DNA of 64,000 bases from Allofournierella_A excrementavium (GCA_019120375.1 DWVE01000030.1:1-64000); one strand, 5' to 3'. Counted from the stretch's first letter, positions 42,024 through 50,754 are shown. Notes: generated from the letters alone by a model not told the origin. A program made the numbers and translations.

Positions 42024-43040
42024 TCACAGGTCCCGGCCCACCACGTGGGCCACGGCGCGGCACTTGTCCACGACCTGACGGAACTTTTCGGGCTTGAGGG
42101 TCTGGGCGCCGTCGCTCCAGGCGTGCTCGGGGTCGGTGTGCACCTCGATGATGAGGCCGTCCGCCCCGGCGGCCACGGCGGCGAGGCTCATGGCCTCCAC
42201 ATAGCGCCAGTTGCCGGTGGCGTGGCTGGGGTCGATGATGATGGGCAGGTGGGTCTTTTCCTTGATGATGGGAATGACCGACAGGTCCAGCGTGTTGCGG
42301 GTGTAGGGCTCGAAGGTGCGGATGCCCCGCTCGCAGAAGATGACGTTCTCGTTGCCGCCGGCCATGATGTACTCGGCGCTCATGATCCACTCCTCGATGG
42401 TGTTGGCAAGGCCCCGCTTGAGCAGCACGGGCTTGTGCATCTTACCGACCGCTTTCAGCAGCTGGAAGTTCTGCATGTTCCGCGCGCCGATCTGCACCAG
42501 GTCCACATACTCCTCGAACTCGTCGATCTTGTCCTCGCTCATCAATTCGCTCACGATGGGCAGGCCGGTGGCCTCCCGGGCTTTCACCAGGTCCAGGATG
42601 CCCTCGGTGCCCAGGCCCTGGAAGGCGTAGGGCGAGGTGCGGGGCTTGTAAGCGCCGCCCCGCAGCATTTTGCCGCCGGCGGCCTTCACCGCCTTGGCGA
42701 TGTCCACCGCCTGCTGCTCGCACTCCACGCTGCAGGGCCCGCCGATGACCACTACGTTCTCCTTGCCGCCCACCTTCACGCCGGCCACGTCCACAATGGT
42801 GTCGGCGGCGTGGAACAGGCGGTTGGCCTTTTTGTAAGGGGCGGACACGCGGGTGACGCTCTCCACCCAGGGGTTCGCGGCCACCACCTTGTCGTTGATC
42901 TTGGTGGTGTCGCCCACCAGGCCGAACACGTTGTAGTCGGTGCCTCGGATGAGGGTGACCTCCAGGCCCTGGGCCTCGAAGCCGGAAATGATTTTTTGCA
43001 GCTCCTCCTGGGGGGTGCCTTTTTTGGTGGAAATGATCAT
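42024..43040 (-). CDS. aroF: 3-deoxy-7-phosphoheptulonate synthase
   Basis: 338 residues. First step of the shikimate pathway: condenses PEP and erythrose-4-phosphate. An N-terminal ferredoxin-like domain of about 70 residues (MIISTKKGTPQEELQ) precedes the barrel, as in type I-beta enzymes. Core motifs are GGPCSVE, KPRTSPYAFQGLG, LLKRGLANTIEEWI, CERGIRTFEPYTRN and PIIIDPSHATG. No chorismate mutase domain is fused. The N-terminal domain is the likely site of allosteric control by an aromatic product. Confidence 0.96.
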   Translation of the reverse strand: MIISTKKGTPQEELQKIISGFEAQGLEVTLIRGTDYNVFGLVGDTTKINDKVVAANPWVESVTRVSAPYKKANRLFHAADTIVDVAGVKVGGKENVVVIGGPCSVECEQQAVDIAKAVKAAGGKMLRGGAYKPRTSPYAFQGLGTEGILDLVKAREATGLPIVSELMSEDKIDEFEEYVDLVQIGARNMQNFQLLKAVGKMHKPVLLKRGLANTIEEWIMSAEYIMAGGNENVIFCERGIRTFEPYTRNTLDLSVIPIIKEKTHLPIIIDPSHATGNWRYVEAMSLAAVAAGADGLIIEVHTDPEHAWSDGAQTLKPEKFRQVVDKCRAVAHVVGRDL

Positions 43041-43072
43041 GTGATTCTCTCTCCCTTATGTTGCGATTTCCC

Positions 43073-43507
43073 TTATTTGCTGTAGTTTTCGGCCAGCCAG
43101 CGCACGGCGTTCAGATAGCCGGCAAGGCCCTGGCCGATGAAGTGGGCCTGGCAGGCCATGCCCGCGTAGCTCACCTTGCGGAATTCCTCCCGCTGATTGA
43201 TGTCGGTGATGTGCACCTCGGCGGCGGGCAGGGCCACCGCCTTCAGCGCGTCCAGAATGGCGATGCTGGTGTGGGTGTAGGCCCCCGGATTCAGCACGAT
43301 GCCGTCGCAGTCGAGCCTTGCGGCCTGGATGGCGTCCACCAGGTCCCCCTCGTGGTTGGACTGGTAAAAGCGCACCTGAACGCCCAGTGCGTCGCACTCC
43401 TTTTGAATGAGGGCCAGAAGCCCGTCGTAGTCCACGGTGCCGTAAAGGCCCGGCTCCCGCACCCCAAGCAGGTTGAGGTTGGGGCCGTTAAGTACCAAAA
43501 TACACAT
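43073..43507 (-). CDS. aroQ: 3-dehydroquinate dehydratase, type II
   Basis: 144 residues from ATG 43507 with GAGGAGG ahead of it; a longer frame extends wrongly into the upstream gene. Dehydrates 3-dehydroquinate to 3-dehydroshikimate. Signature segments are LNGPNLNLLGVREPGLYG with the catalytic Tyr, NPGAYTHTSIAILDAL, and EVHITDINQREEFRKVSY with the catalytic His. Its first 20 bases overlap the end of the aroE-aroK fusion gene. Confidence 0.95.
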   Translation of the reverse strand: MCILVLNGPNLNLLGVREPGLYGTVDYDGLLALIQKECDALGVQVRFYQSNHEGDLVDAIQAARLDCDGIVLNPGAYTHTSIAILDALKAVALPAAEVHITDINQREEFRKVSYAGMACQAHFIGQGLAGYLNAVRWLAENYSK

Positions 43508-44738
43508 GCAATGCCTCCTCTGCGGCCTTTGCCGCCCGGCGGAACACGTCGGTGTTGTTGGGGATGCGGATGTCCGCCGCCGCCTCATAGAGCGGGCGGC
43601 GCTTTTGCTCCATGGCGGCCAGGGCCGCCCGGTCGGTGGAAAGGGGCCTGCCGCCCCCGGTGCAGAGCAGTTCCAGCGGCCGGTCGATGAACACCACCGG
43701 CCCGTTCTGCCGCAAAGCGGCCACGTTCTCGCTGCGCAGCACCGCGCCGCCGCCGGTGGAGAGCACCTGGCCGCCCTCTTTGGCAAAGCGGGCGGTGATG
43801 CGCTGTTCCAAATCTCTGAAGCCCGCTTCGCCGCTCTCGGCAAAGATGACCGGGATGGGCTTGCCCGCCGCCTTCACAATTTCGGCGTCCAGGTCCACGA
43901 ATTTTTTGCCGAAGGCTTTGGCCAGCTGCTTGCCGATGGTGGTCTTGCCGCAGCTGGGCATGCCCACAAGGCTGATGTTGGCCTTTTCGGCAAAGATGGC
44001 CTTGGCCAGCGGGGCGATGCGGTCGGTTTGGGGCGCGGTGCCGGTGAAGAGGGCCGCGGCGTACACCGCCTGGGCCACCAGCATTTCCAGGCCCCCGGCG
44101 GCCCTGGTCCCCGCCGCCCGCCCGGCCTGCACCAGCCGGGTGGAGAAGGGGTTATACACCGCGTCCAGCACCGCCTCAAGGCCGGGCATCTTCGCTACGT
44201 CCAGGGCCAGCGCGTCGTTGTTCGGATACATGCCGGCGGGGGAGGTGTTCACCACCACCTGCGCGCCGCAGGCAAGGGCCTCTTCGTAGGAGATGCGCCC
44301 CTCGCCGGGGGTGCGGCTGGCGTAGAGCACCTGGGCCGCGCCCGCCGCCTTGGCCACCGCGGTGACGGTTTTGGAGGTGCCGCCGGTGCCCAAAATCAGC
44401 ACCCGCCGGCCGGCGAACTCCACCCCGTGGGCCGCCGCCAGAAAAGCGAAGCCGTCGAAGTCGGTGTTGTAGCCGTGGAGCACCCCGTTCACGTTCACCA
44501 CCGTGTTCACCGCGCCGATGGCCCTGGCCTTTTCGTCCAGCACGGCGCAGTAGGGGATGACCAGCTGTTTGTAGGGGATGGTCACGTTGATGGCCTTGAA
44601 GGGCCGTTTTTCCAGGAATTCCCGCGCCTCGGCCTCGGTGGGAAGCTCGGTAAGCTTGTAGTCGCAGGGGTACAGCTGCTCGTGGATGAGCTTGGAATAG
44701 CTGTGCTTGAGGGTGGCGCCGATGAGTCCGTATTCCAT
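43488..44738 (-). CDS. aroE-aroK: Fused shikimate dehydrogenase-shikimate kinase
   Basis: 416 residues from ATG 44738; the frame is open further upstream, but that stretch overlaps aroC and has aroC-shadow composition. Residues 1 to about 250 are shikimate dehydrogenase: HSYSKLIHEQL, NVTIPYK with the catalytic Lys, AVNTVVN, and the NADP site LGTGGTSKTVTAV. Residues about 250-416 are shikimate kinase: Walker A GMPSCGKTTIGK, DLDAEIVKAAG, STGGGAVLR, and the lid GGGRPLSTD. The product would convert dehydroshikimate to shikimate-3-phosphate in one polypeptide. Both halves keep their active-site residues. Confidence 0.95.
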   Translation of the reverse strand: MEYGLIGATLKHSYSKLIHEQLYPCDYKLTELPTEAEAREFLEKRPFKAINVTIPYKQLVIPYCAVLDEKARAIGAVNTVVNVNGVLHGYNTDFDGFAFLAAAHGVEFAGRRVLILGTGGTSKTVTAVAKAAGAAQVLYASRTPGEGRISYEEALACGAQVVVNTSPAGMYPNNDALALDVAKMPGLEAVLDAVYNPFSTRLVQAGRAAGTRAAGGLEMLVAQAVYAAALFTGTAPQTDRIAPLAKAIFAEKANISLVGMPSCGKTTIGKQLAKAFGKKFVDLDAEIVKAAGKPIPVIFAESGEAGFRDLEQRITARFAKEGGQVLSTGGGAVLRSENVAALRQNGPVVFIDRPLELLCTGGGRPLSTDRAALAAMEQKRRPLYEAAADIRIPNNTDVFRRAAKAAEEALHVYFGT

Positions 44739-44751
44739 CTTCCGCGCCCCC

Positions 44752-45864
44752 TTACCGCCCGGCCTGCCGCTGGCCGCCGCCGTTCTGGGTGAGCAGGTCC
44801 AGCAGGCCGAAGGCCGTGGCCGCCGTCTGCACGATGGCCGCCCGGTGCAAAATGCAGGGGTCGTGGCGGCCCTGGATCTGCAGGGTGGCCGCCTCGTTTT
44901 TGGCAAGGTCCACCGTCTGCTGCTGCTTGTAGATGCTGGGGGTGGGCCGCACGCAGCTGCGGAAAATGAGAGGCATGCCGTTCGTGATGCCGCCGTTCAC
45001 CCCGCCGGAATGGTTGAAGAGGGCCGTCACCCGGCCGTCCTTCACGGTGAGGGGGTCGTTGGCCTCGCTGCCCCGAAGGTCCGCGAAGCCGAAGCCCGCC
45101 CCGAACTCCACCCCTTTCACCGCCGGGATGGAAAAGAGCAGGTGGGAGAGCACGCTCTCCACGCTGTCAAAAAAGGGCTCGCCCAGGCCTGCCGGCAGGC
45201 CCAGCACCGCCGTTTCCAAAACGCCCCCTACGCTGTCGCCCTCGGCGGCGGCGGCGCGGATGCGCGTTTGCATTTCGGCCCCGGCGGCCTCGTCCAGCAC
45301 CGGGAAGCCGGTGTTCTGTTCCAGCGCCTCCAGCTGGGCCTGCAGGGCGCTCTCCTCAAAAGCAAGGGGCGCGTCACAAGCGCCCGCCACCCGGGCGATG
45401 TGGGTGGCGAGGATGACGCCCTTCGCCGCCAGGATGCTCTGGCACAGCGCCCCCGCCGCGGTGAGGGCGGCGGTGATGCGGCCGGAAAAATGCCCGCCGC
45501 CCCTCGGGTCCTCAAAGCCGGCGTATTTCACATGGGCGGTGTAGTCCGCGTGGCCGGGGCGGGCAAGGCCCACGGTCTTGGCGTAGTCGCCCGAGCGGGT
45601 GTTCTGGTTTTCGATGACCAGCGTCATCGGGGTGCCGGTGGTGAAGCCGCCATACACGCCGCTCAGTATCTTCACCTTGTCCGCCTCGGTGCGGGCGGTG
45701 GAAAGGCCGTCCTTTTTGGCCCGGCGCTTGTCCATCTGAAAGGCGATGTAGCCTTCGTCCACCGGGTGGCCGGCGGCAAGGCCGTCCAGCACCGCGCCGA
45801 TGGCTTCGCCGTGGCTCTCGCCGAAGATGGTCAGGCGCACCGCGCCGCCGAAAGAGTTGCTCAT
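44752..45864 (-). CDS. aroC: Chorismate synthase
   Basis: 370 residues. Eliminates phosphate from EPSP to give chorismate, using reduced FMN. The N terminus GESHGEAIGAVLDGLAAG and the signatures RPGHADYTAHVKYAGFEDPR, GGGHFSGRITAALTAAGAL and FNHSGGVNGGITNG are all present. Length is normal. It sits four bases from the aroB stop-start junction, inside the operon. Confidence 0.97.
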   Translation of the reverse strand: MSNSFGGAVRLTIFGESHGEAIGAVLDGLAAGHPVDEGYIAFQMDKRRAKKDGLSTARTEADKVKILSGVYGGFTTGTPMTLVIENQNTRSGDYAKTVGLARPGHADYTAHVKYAGFEDPRGGGHFSGRITAALTAAGALCQSILAAKGVILATHIARVAGACDAPLAFEESALQAQLEALEQNTGFPVLDEAAGAEMQTRIRAAAAEGDSVGGVLETAVLGLPAGLGEPFFDSVESVLSHLLFSIPAVKGVEFGAGFGFADLRGSEANDPLTVKDGRVTALFNHSGGVNGGITNGMPLIFRSCVRPTPSIYKQQQTVDLAKNEAATLQIQGRHDPCILHRAAIVQTAATAFGLLDLLTQNGGGQRQAGR

Positions 45865-45868
45865 CTCG

Positions 45869-46891
45869 TCACTTCCCCATCACAATGGTCTCAAGCTCGC
45901 TCACCGGCACCTTGTCCAGCCGCCAGCAGCCGAGGCCCGGCACCTTCACCAGGGTGATGGAGCCGCCCCGGGCCTTTTTGTCGTGGAGCATGTAGCTCAG
46001 CACCTTTTCCTTGTTGTAGCTGGCGCGGCAGGGCAGGCCCAGCTTGCGCAGCACCGCACGGGTGCGCTTTTGCAGCTGGCGGTCCTCGATCATGGGCAGC
46101 ATGCCCAGCGCCACGCACTCGCCGTGGTAAAGCCCGGTCTTGCGCCGGCCGCCGATGCCCTTCACCGCCTCGATGCCGTGGCCCAGGGTGTGGCCGAAGT
46201 TCAGAATGGCCCGCAGGCCCTGCTCCGTCTCGTCCCGCTCCACCACGCTCTTTTTGATGAGCAGGCTGCGGCGGATGATGGTCTCAAGTTCTGCGTCCAC
46301 GTCGCAGGTCTCGAACATCTGGAACAGCTCCGCGTCACAGGTCAGGCTCATCTTCACGCTCTCGGCCAGGCCGTTCACGAAGTGGCGGCGGGGCAGGGTG
46401 GCCAGGGTGTCCGGGTCCACCACCACGAGTTTTGGCTGCCAGAAGGCCCCCACGATGTTCTTGGTGCGGCCCAGGTCCACCGCCACCTTGCCGCCGATGG
46501 AGGAGTCGATCTGGGAGAGGGTGGTGGTGGGGCAGTTGATGAAGTCCACCCCGCGCATGTAGGTGGCGGCCACAAAGCCCGCAAGATCCCCCACAACGCC
46601 GCCGCCCACGGCCACCACCGCGTCGCCGCGGCCGAAGCCCGCCTCCAGCATGGCCTCCAGCAGCTTCTGATACACGGCGAGGCTCTTGCTGCCCTCGCCC
46701 TGGGGCACGGTGTAGACAAGGCCCTCCTTGCACTGGGCGCGCACCGTCTCGGCGTACTGGGCGGGCACGCCGCTGTCGGTGACGATGAACACCTTGCGGT
46801 TCAGGTTGATGAGGGCGGAGAGGTTTTTCAGCGCCCCGCGCTTCAAAATGATGTCGTAGCTTCGCGCGCCCAGGCGCATGGTCAGTTTCAT
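45869..46891 (-). CDS. aroB: 3-dehydroquinate synthase
   Basis: 340 residues. Cyclises DAHP to 3-dehydroquinate with NAD and zinc. Motifs: AVGGGVVGDLAGFVAATYMRG, TTTLSQIDSSIGGKVAVDLG, KNIVGAFWQP, and the metal-binding NFGHTLGHGIEA. The start follows the pheA stop by four bases. Confidence 0.96.
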   Translation of the reverse strand: MKLTMRLGARSYDIILKRGALKNLSALINLNRKVFIVTDSGVPAQYAETVRAQCKEGLVYTVPQGEGSKSLAVYQKLLEAMLEAGFGRGDAVVAVGGGVVGDLAGFVAATYMRGVDFINCPTTTLSQIDSSIGGKVAVDLGRTKNIVGAFWQPKLVVVDPDTLATLPRRHFVNGLAESVKMSLTCDAELFQMFETCDVDAELETIIRRSLLIKKSVVERDETEQGLRAILNFGHTLGHGIEAVKGIGGRRKTGLYHGECVALGMLPMIEDRQLQKRTRAVLRKLGLPCRASYNKEKVLSYMLHDKKARGGSITLVKVPGLGCWRLDKVPVSELETIVMGK

Positions 46892-46895
46892 CTGC

Positions 46896-47987
46896 TTACT
46901 CCTTTTCCTCTTTTGCGCTGCGGGAATAGACCCCCAGCACCCGCACCGTGTCGCACACGCCGCCCAGCTCTTTCAGCAAAGCGCGGGCGCCGTCGCTGTC
47001 GGTGCGGCCCACCAGTTCCACGTAAAAATAATATTCAAAGGGCACGCCGGGCTTGGGGCGGCTCTTGATGCTCTCCATGTTGAAGCCCGCCGCGCCGATG
47101 GCCTGGATGACCCGGGCCAGCATGCCCGCCTTGTGCTCCACGGTGAACAGAAGGCTGAACCGGTCGCCCGCGGCGGCCTGGGTCTTGCTGATGACGATGA
47201 AGCGGGTGGTGTTGTCGTCGTCGGAGTTGATGTCCGCCGCCAGAACTTTGAGGCCGTAGAGCGCGGCGGTCTCGGCGCTGGCGATGGCCGCCAGGGACTT
47301 GTCGCCCCCTTCGGCCACCTGCTTTGCCGCCATGGCGGTGTTGGCGCAGCTCTCGGCGGGCAGGGAAAGGCTCTTCAAAAAGCGCTCGCTCTGGGCGATG
47401 GCCTGGGGGTGGCTGAACACCTTGCGCACGTCCGAAAGCTGTGCCCCTGGCAGGCCCAGCAGGTTCTGACGCACCGGCAGGTCGTACACCGCCGTGACGA
47501 AGATGTCCCGGTGAGCGTAGCACAGGTCCAGCACCGCCGCCACGTCGCCGGCGTGGCTGTTCTCAAAGGGCAGCACGCCGAAGGCGGCGCGGCCGCTTTC
47601 CACCTCCCCGAACACCCCGCCGAAGGTGGGGCAGGCCACGGCCCGGGCCCGGGGGAAGAGATTGGTCAGCGCGATGTGGGAAAAGGCCCCCTCCACCCCC
47701 TGGTAGGCCACCTTGTCCCGCCCCAGCACCCTGGTCTGGTACTGGCGGGAGAGGGCCATCTGATGCTTGATGTAGTCGGTGTAATAGGGGGCGAGGTCCC
47801 TGTTTTTCAAAAGGGCCAGGTTCTTTTCCACCACCTGGGCCTCCCGGCCGGCGTCCAGCACCGGCAGGCCGTGGGCCTCCTTGTAGGCGGCCACCTGCCC
47901 CACCGCGGCCATCCGCGCTTCAAACAGCGCGGCCATCTGCCGGTCCACCTCGTCGATGGTGCGGCGCGCCTCTTCCAGTTCGTTCAT
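46896..47987 (-). CDS. pheA: Bifunctional chorismate mutase/prephenate dehydratase (P-protein)
   Basis: 363 residues from ATG 47987 after AAGGGGGT; the frame is open upstream into the promoter, which is excluded. An N-terminal AroQ-type chorismate mutase (about 1-80, MNELEEARRTIDEVDRQM) is followed by prephenate dehydratase (VAYQGVEGAFSHIA; ENSHAGDVAAVLDL). A C-terminal ACT domain carries ESIKSRPKPGVPFEYYFYVEL, close to the ESRP phenylalanine-binding motif. It makes phenylpyruvate and should be inhibited by phenylalanine. It is the promoter-proximal gene of the aromatic operon. Confidence 0.95.
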   Translation of the reverse strand: MNELEEARRTIDEVDRQMAALFEARMAAVGQVAAYKEAHGLPVLDAGREAQVVEKNLALLKNRDLAPYYTDYIKHQMALSRQYQTRVLGRDKVAYQGVEGAFSHIALTNLFPRARAVACPTFGGVFGEVESGRAAFGVLPFENSHAGDVAAVLDLCYAHRDIFVTAVYDLPVRQNLLGLPGAQLSDVRKVFSHPQAIAQSERFLKSLSLPAESCANTAMAAKQVAEGGDKSLAAIASAETAALYGLKVLAADINSDDDNTTRFIVISKTQAAAGDRFSLLFTVEHKAGMLARVIQAIGAAGFNMESIKSRPKPGVPFEYYFYVELVGRTDSDGARALLKELGGVCDTVRVLGVYSRSAKEEKE

Positions 47988-48021
47988 CCCGGGGACCCCC
48001 TTTTTTGCTCTGTCGCAGTAA

Positions 48022-48050
48022 AGTATACCATAAACGGGCCTATTGCACAA
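48022..48050 (-). promoter_or_regulatory. Promoter of the aromatic amino acid operon
   Basis: Minus strand TTGTGC (48045-48050), 17-base spacer and TATACT (48022-48027). The predicted leader is only about 28 bases, so there is no room for a T-box, leader peptide or other attenuator. Confidence 0.7.
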
Positions 48051-48055
48051 TAAAA

Positions 48056-48084
48056 AATTCCCGGCGGGCACTGCCCGCCGGGAA
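48056..48084 (-). terminator. Terminator of the plsC-yesL operon
   Basis: TTCCCGGCGGGC and GCCCGCCGGGAA pair around ACT/AGT; on the minus strand TTTTTTATT follows. It overlaps the region just upstream of the aromatic promoter. Confidence 0.85.
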
Positions 48085-48089
48085 GGGGT

Positions 48090-48248
48090 TCACGGCTTCT
48101 TTTTTGGCTTGTCCGCCTCTTTGCCCCGCACCAGCTCCTCAAAGCGGCGCTCGCGGCCAAAGATGGGGCGGTAGGGGTTGTCCAGCTGGGCGCTCAGGGG
48201 GCGCTCCGGCTTTTTTTGGCCCCGGCGCAGAAAGGCGGGCAGCTTCAT
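48090..48248 (-). CDS. Small basic hypothetical protein
   Basis: 52 residues from ATG 48248, whose ATGA overlaps the yesL-like stop; the long upstream frame is a shadow of that gene. The sequence is rich in Arg, Lys and Pro (RRGQKKPERPLSAQL, NPYRPIFGRERRFEELVRGK) and ends in KPKKKP. No membrane segment or known domain. Translational coupling to the membrane protein gene suggests that the products work together. Its function is unknown. Confidence 0.65.
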   Translation of the reverse strand: MKLPAFLRRGQKKPERPLSAQLDNPYRPIFGRERRFEELVRGKEADKPKKKP

Positions 48249-49042
48249 TCCTGCATGCCCTCCGCCAGTTCGGCCTCCCGCTTTTTGCGGAACTGGTCCT
48301 CCAGGCCGAAAACCTTGTCCATGATGCGCCAGGCGATCTGCTGGCAGAACACCGTCACCGGCACAAAGCCCAGCAGCGCCAGCGCCAGCACCGACATGGG
48401 GAACAAAAGCAGCATCGCCATCCAGTAGACGATCTGCACCGCCGCCATCAGCAGGGCCCACAGGGCGTTGCCCAGCGCCAGGAACAGGCTGTTTTTCAAC
48501 AGGGTGAAAAAGTTCATGTCCATCAGCACCAGCTGGCCGAACACAAAGGGCAGGCACATGCCGGTGATGAGCAGGTTCAGCGCCAGCAGCGCCGCGCTGA
48601 CAAGGTCCAGCGACACGATGCCGATGGTCAGGCACCAGAACATGAACAGCTGCCCGGCGGTGAGCACGCCCAGCAGCGCGCCGGGGGCCATGGAGGCCCG
48701 CCAGTTGTTCTTGAAGGCCCGCTTGTAGACGTGCCACCAGTAGCCCGGCTCGTCCCGCAGCGAGCGCAGCACCGTGTCGTGCATGCCCGCCAGGGCGGGC
48801 CCGGCGATGACGCCGCCCACAAGGCCGCCCACCAGGATGAAGATCATGTTCTGGCCCAGCACGCCGATGCCCACCAGCAGCGTCCAGGGCAGATAGCCCA
48901 GAATGCACAGAAGGCTGGCCTTGAAAAAGCTGCCGTAGTCCCGCCCCAGCACCTCGAAGAAGCGGGCGGCGCCGGTCTTGCGGGGGGCGTCCTTGGCCAC
49001 GCCCGGCCCCGGCCGGTCAAAGTTGCGGTTGAAAAATCCCAT
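48245..49042 (-). CDS. YesL/DUF624-family membrane protein
   Basis: 265 residues. After a polar N terminus (MGFFNRNFDRPGPG) come about five long hydrophobic segments. The DUF624-like segment GPALAGMHDTVLRSLRDEPGYWWHVYKRAFKNNW lies between helices two and three. Family members often neighbour sugar transporters or surface-biogenesis genes and have no proven activity. Here it follows plsC and an unknown anchored protein, which points to envelope function. Confidence 0.8.
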   Translation of the reverse strand: MGFFNRNFDRPGPGVAKDAPRKTGAARFFEVLGRDYGSFFKASLLCILGYLPWTLLVGIGVLGQNMIFILVGGLVGGVIAGPALAGMHDTVLRSLRDEPGYWWHVYKRAFKNNWRASMAPGALLGVLTAGQLFMFWCLTIGIVSLDLVSAALLALNLLITGMCLPFVFGQLVLMDMNFFTLLKNSLFLALGNALWALLMAAVQIVYWMAMLLLFPMSVLALALLGFVPVTVFCQQIAWRIMDKVFGLEDQFRKKREAELAEGMQE

Positions 49043-49060
49043 CGGTCATACCCCTTTGCC

Positions 49061-49076
49061 GCGGCCCGAAGGCCGC
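49061..49076 (-). other. Stable intergenic hairpin
   Basis: GCGGCC and GGCCGC enclose CGAA (UUCG tetraloop in the minus-strand RNA) between two operon genes; no U-tract, so probably a processing or stabilising element. Confidence 0.5.
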
Positions 49077-49093
49077 GTTATTTTATGTTGAAC

Positions 49094-49840
49094 TTATTGC
49101 GCGGCGGCCCCGGCGGTGAGCACCTCGTAGAGCGCCTGGTTCTCCTCCGGGTATTCCGCCAGCGTCTGCCCCTCGGCAAAGCCACGGCGGGCGATGTAAA
49201 AGTCGTCCAGATAGGCGCGGGCCTCCTCGCTCAGGTCCAGGCTGTCCAGCACCGGGCAGTCGGAAAAGGCGAAGAGCTCCACCCCTTCAAGGCCCGCGCC
49301 CTCCTCCGGCAGGCTGCCGTCCGCCGTGGCCAGCAGCTCGAAGGAACTCTGGAAGGCCTCCGGGTCGTCGGTGAGGAAGATGAGGCTGGTGCGGGTGGTC
49401 ACGTCGCCGGAAAGGGTGGTGAAGCCCGCCATCTGGGTGTAGGCGTCCACCGTGGTGGTCACGGTGGAGGAGGACGAGGCGGAAGCGCCGGTCTCCTCCT
49501 CGCCGCCCAGCGAAAGCTGATAGCCGCTCACCTGCACCAGGGCCTGCCCGTCGCCGTTCAGGTCCAGCCCGAAGGCGCTCAGCGCGTCGCCCAGCTCGGT
49601 GACCACCGTCTCGGGGATGTACTGCTCGGTGACCAGGGCGATCTGATAGTCCGGCAGGGTGCGGTTCAGCATGTCCGCCGCCAGCCAGATGAGGATGATC
49701 AGCACCGCCGCGCCGATGCCCACGTGCAGCCGGTGGTAATACCACCAGTTGGCCAGCTTTTCCTTGCGGGTCAGCTGGCGGGGCTCGTCGGGTTTCAGGT
49801 CCTCGGGTTTGATGTTCAGGGTATAGCGGGCGCTTGCCAT
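49094..49840 (-). CDS. Membrane-anchored hypothetical protein
   Basis: 248 residues. A cytoplasmic N terminus rich in charged residues (KPEDLKPDEPRQLTRKEKLANWWYYHRLHV) leads to one transmembrane helix (about 42-60) and an extracytoplasmic domain. The domain has a Ser/Thr-rich insert (TGASASSSSTVTTTVD) and a mixed alpha/beta part (TSLIFLTDDPEAFQSSFELL). The WWYYHRLH stretch before the helix is typical of a family of Firmicutes envelope proteins of unknown role. It lies between plsC and the yesL-like gene with short gaps. Confidence 0.75.
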   Translation of the reverse strand: MASARYTLNIKPEDLKPDEPRQLTRKEKLANWWYYHRLHVGIGAAVLIILIWLAADMLNRTLPDYQIALVTEQYIPETVVTELGDALSAFGLDLNGDGQALVQVSGYQLSLGGEEETGASASSSSTVTTTVDAYTQMAGFTTLSGDVTTRTSLIFLTDDPEAFQSSFELLATADGSLPEEGAGLEGVELFAFSDCPVLDSLDLSEEARAYLDDFYIARRGFAEGQTLAEYPEENQALYEVLTAGAAAQ

Positions 49841-49871
49841 GGAAAATACCTCCGAAAAATTACCGCCCGTT

Positions 49872-50609
49872 TCAGCGGTTGCCGCTGTCGGCGGGCAGAT
49901 GCCGGGCGATGACGTCCGCGGTGCGCTGGGGCAGGGCGCGGATCTCCTCTTTGGTGAGCCCCTCGGTCTCGATGGGCTCCAGCACCCGGATGGTCACATG
50001 GGCCGGGTGCATGAACATGTGGTGGTTCTCCATGATGTCCCGGCTGCCGGTGATGGCCAGGGGCACGATGGGGGCCTTCGCCTTGGTGGCCACCCGGAAG
50101 GCGCCGCTCTTGAATTCCAGAAGGCTGCCTTCCGTGCCCTTGTTGCGGGTGCCTTCGGGGAAGATGGTCAGGGAGTAGCCCTTTTTCACAAGGTCGATGG
50201 CCTCGTTCAGGGCGGTCATGGCCTTGCGGGGGTCCTCCCGGTCCAGAAAGACGCAGTGCAAAAGGCGCATCCAGCTGCGCACCAGGGGGAGCTTCGCCAC
50301 CTCTTTTTTGGCCACCAGGCCGTGGGGCGCGTCCAGCTGGGTGAGCACCAGCGGGATGTCGTAGTAGCTGCGGTGGTTGCCGGCAAAAACGCAGGGCCGG
50401 CCCTTGGGGATGTTCTCCAGCCCCTCCACCGTCACCGTCACGCCCGCCAGCTTCAAAAGGCGGCCGGCCCAGTGGGGCACGTGCTTTGCGGCCAGGGCGT
50501 CCGCCGTGACCCAGTCGCCCGCGTCCAGCGCCTTGAGGCCCCGGCGCAGCGCCGGCAGATGGAACAGCATATAGCCCCAGAAGTAAATGAACCAGATCAG
50601 TGTGCGCAT
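49872..50609 (-). CDS. plsC: 1-acyl-sn-glycerol-3-phosphate acyltransferase
   Basis: 245 residues. Acylates lysophosphatidic acid to phosphatidic acid at the membrane. The HX4D catalytic motif is NHRSYYDIP (about 79-87), and the phosphate-binding FPEGTRNKG is at about 155-163. An N-terminal hydrophobic segment (TLIWFIYFWGYMLFHL) anchors it. Full length for the family. First gene of the operon with the anchored and YesL-like proteins. Confidence 0.92.
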   Translation of the reverse strand: MRTLIWFIYFWGYMLFHLPALRRGLKALDAGDWVTADALAAKHVPHWAGRLLKLAGVTVTVEGLENIPKGRPCVFAGNHRSYYDIPLVLTQLDAPHGLVAKKEVAKLPLVRSWMRLLHCVFLDREDPRKAMTALNEAIDLVKKGYSLTIFPEGTRNKGTEGSLLEFKSGAFRVATKAKAPIVPLAITGSRDIMENHHMFMHPAHVTIRVLEPIETEGLTKEEIRALPQRTADVIARHLPADSGNR

Positions 50610-50687
50610 GAAACGGGCCTCCGAAAACAGGGGATTCGGCCCCGAAAGGCCGTTAAACCTTATTGTAGCACGGAATTGTGAAAATAA

Positions 50688-50754
50688 AAAGACAAAATCC
50701 GCCCCGGGCGGGTGGGCCTGCGCAAAGGCGCGCTCTGCCCGCCGCCCGGGGCGG
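50688..50754 (-). terminator. Terminator after malQ
   Basis: Long GC-rich stem: CCGCCCCGGGCGG (50699-50711) pairs with CCGCCCGGGGCGG (50742-50754); a T-rich tract (ATTTTGTCTTTTTATTTTC) follows on the minus strand. Confidence 0.8.

Noticed and set aside
40857..43085. 742-residue plus-strand frame opposite aroA and aroF
   Set aside because: Complement of two certain enzymes; no ribosome binding site.
47988..48055. T-box or leader-peptide attenuator before pheA
   Set aside because: The promoter leaves a leader of about 28 bases, too short for either.
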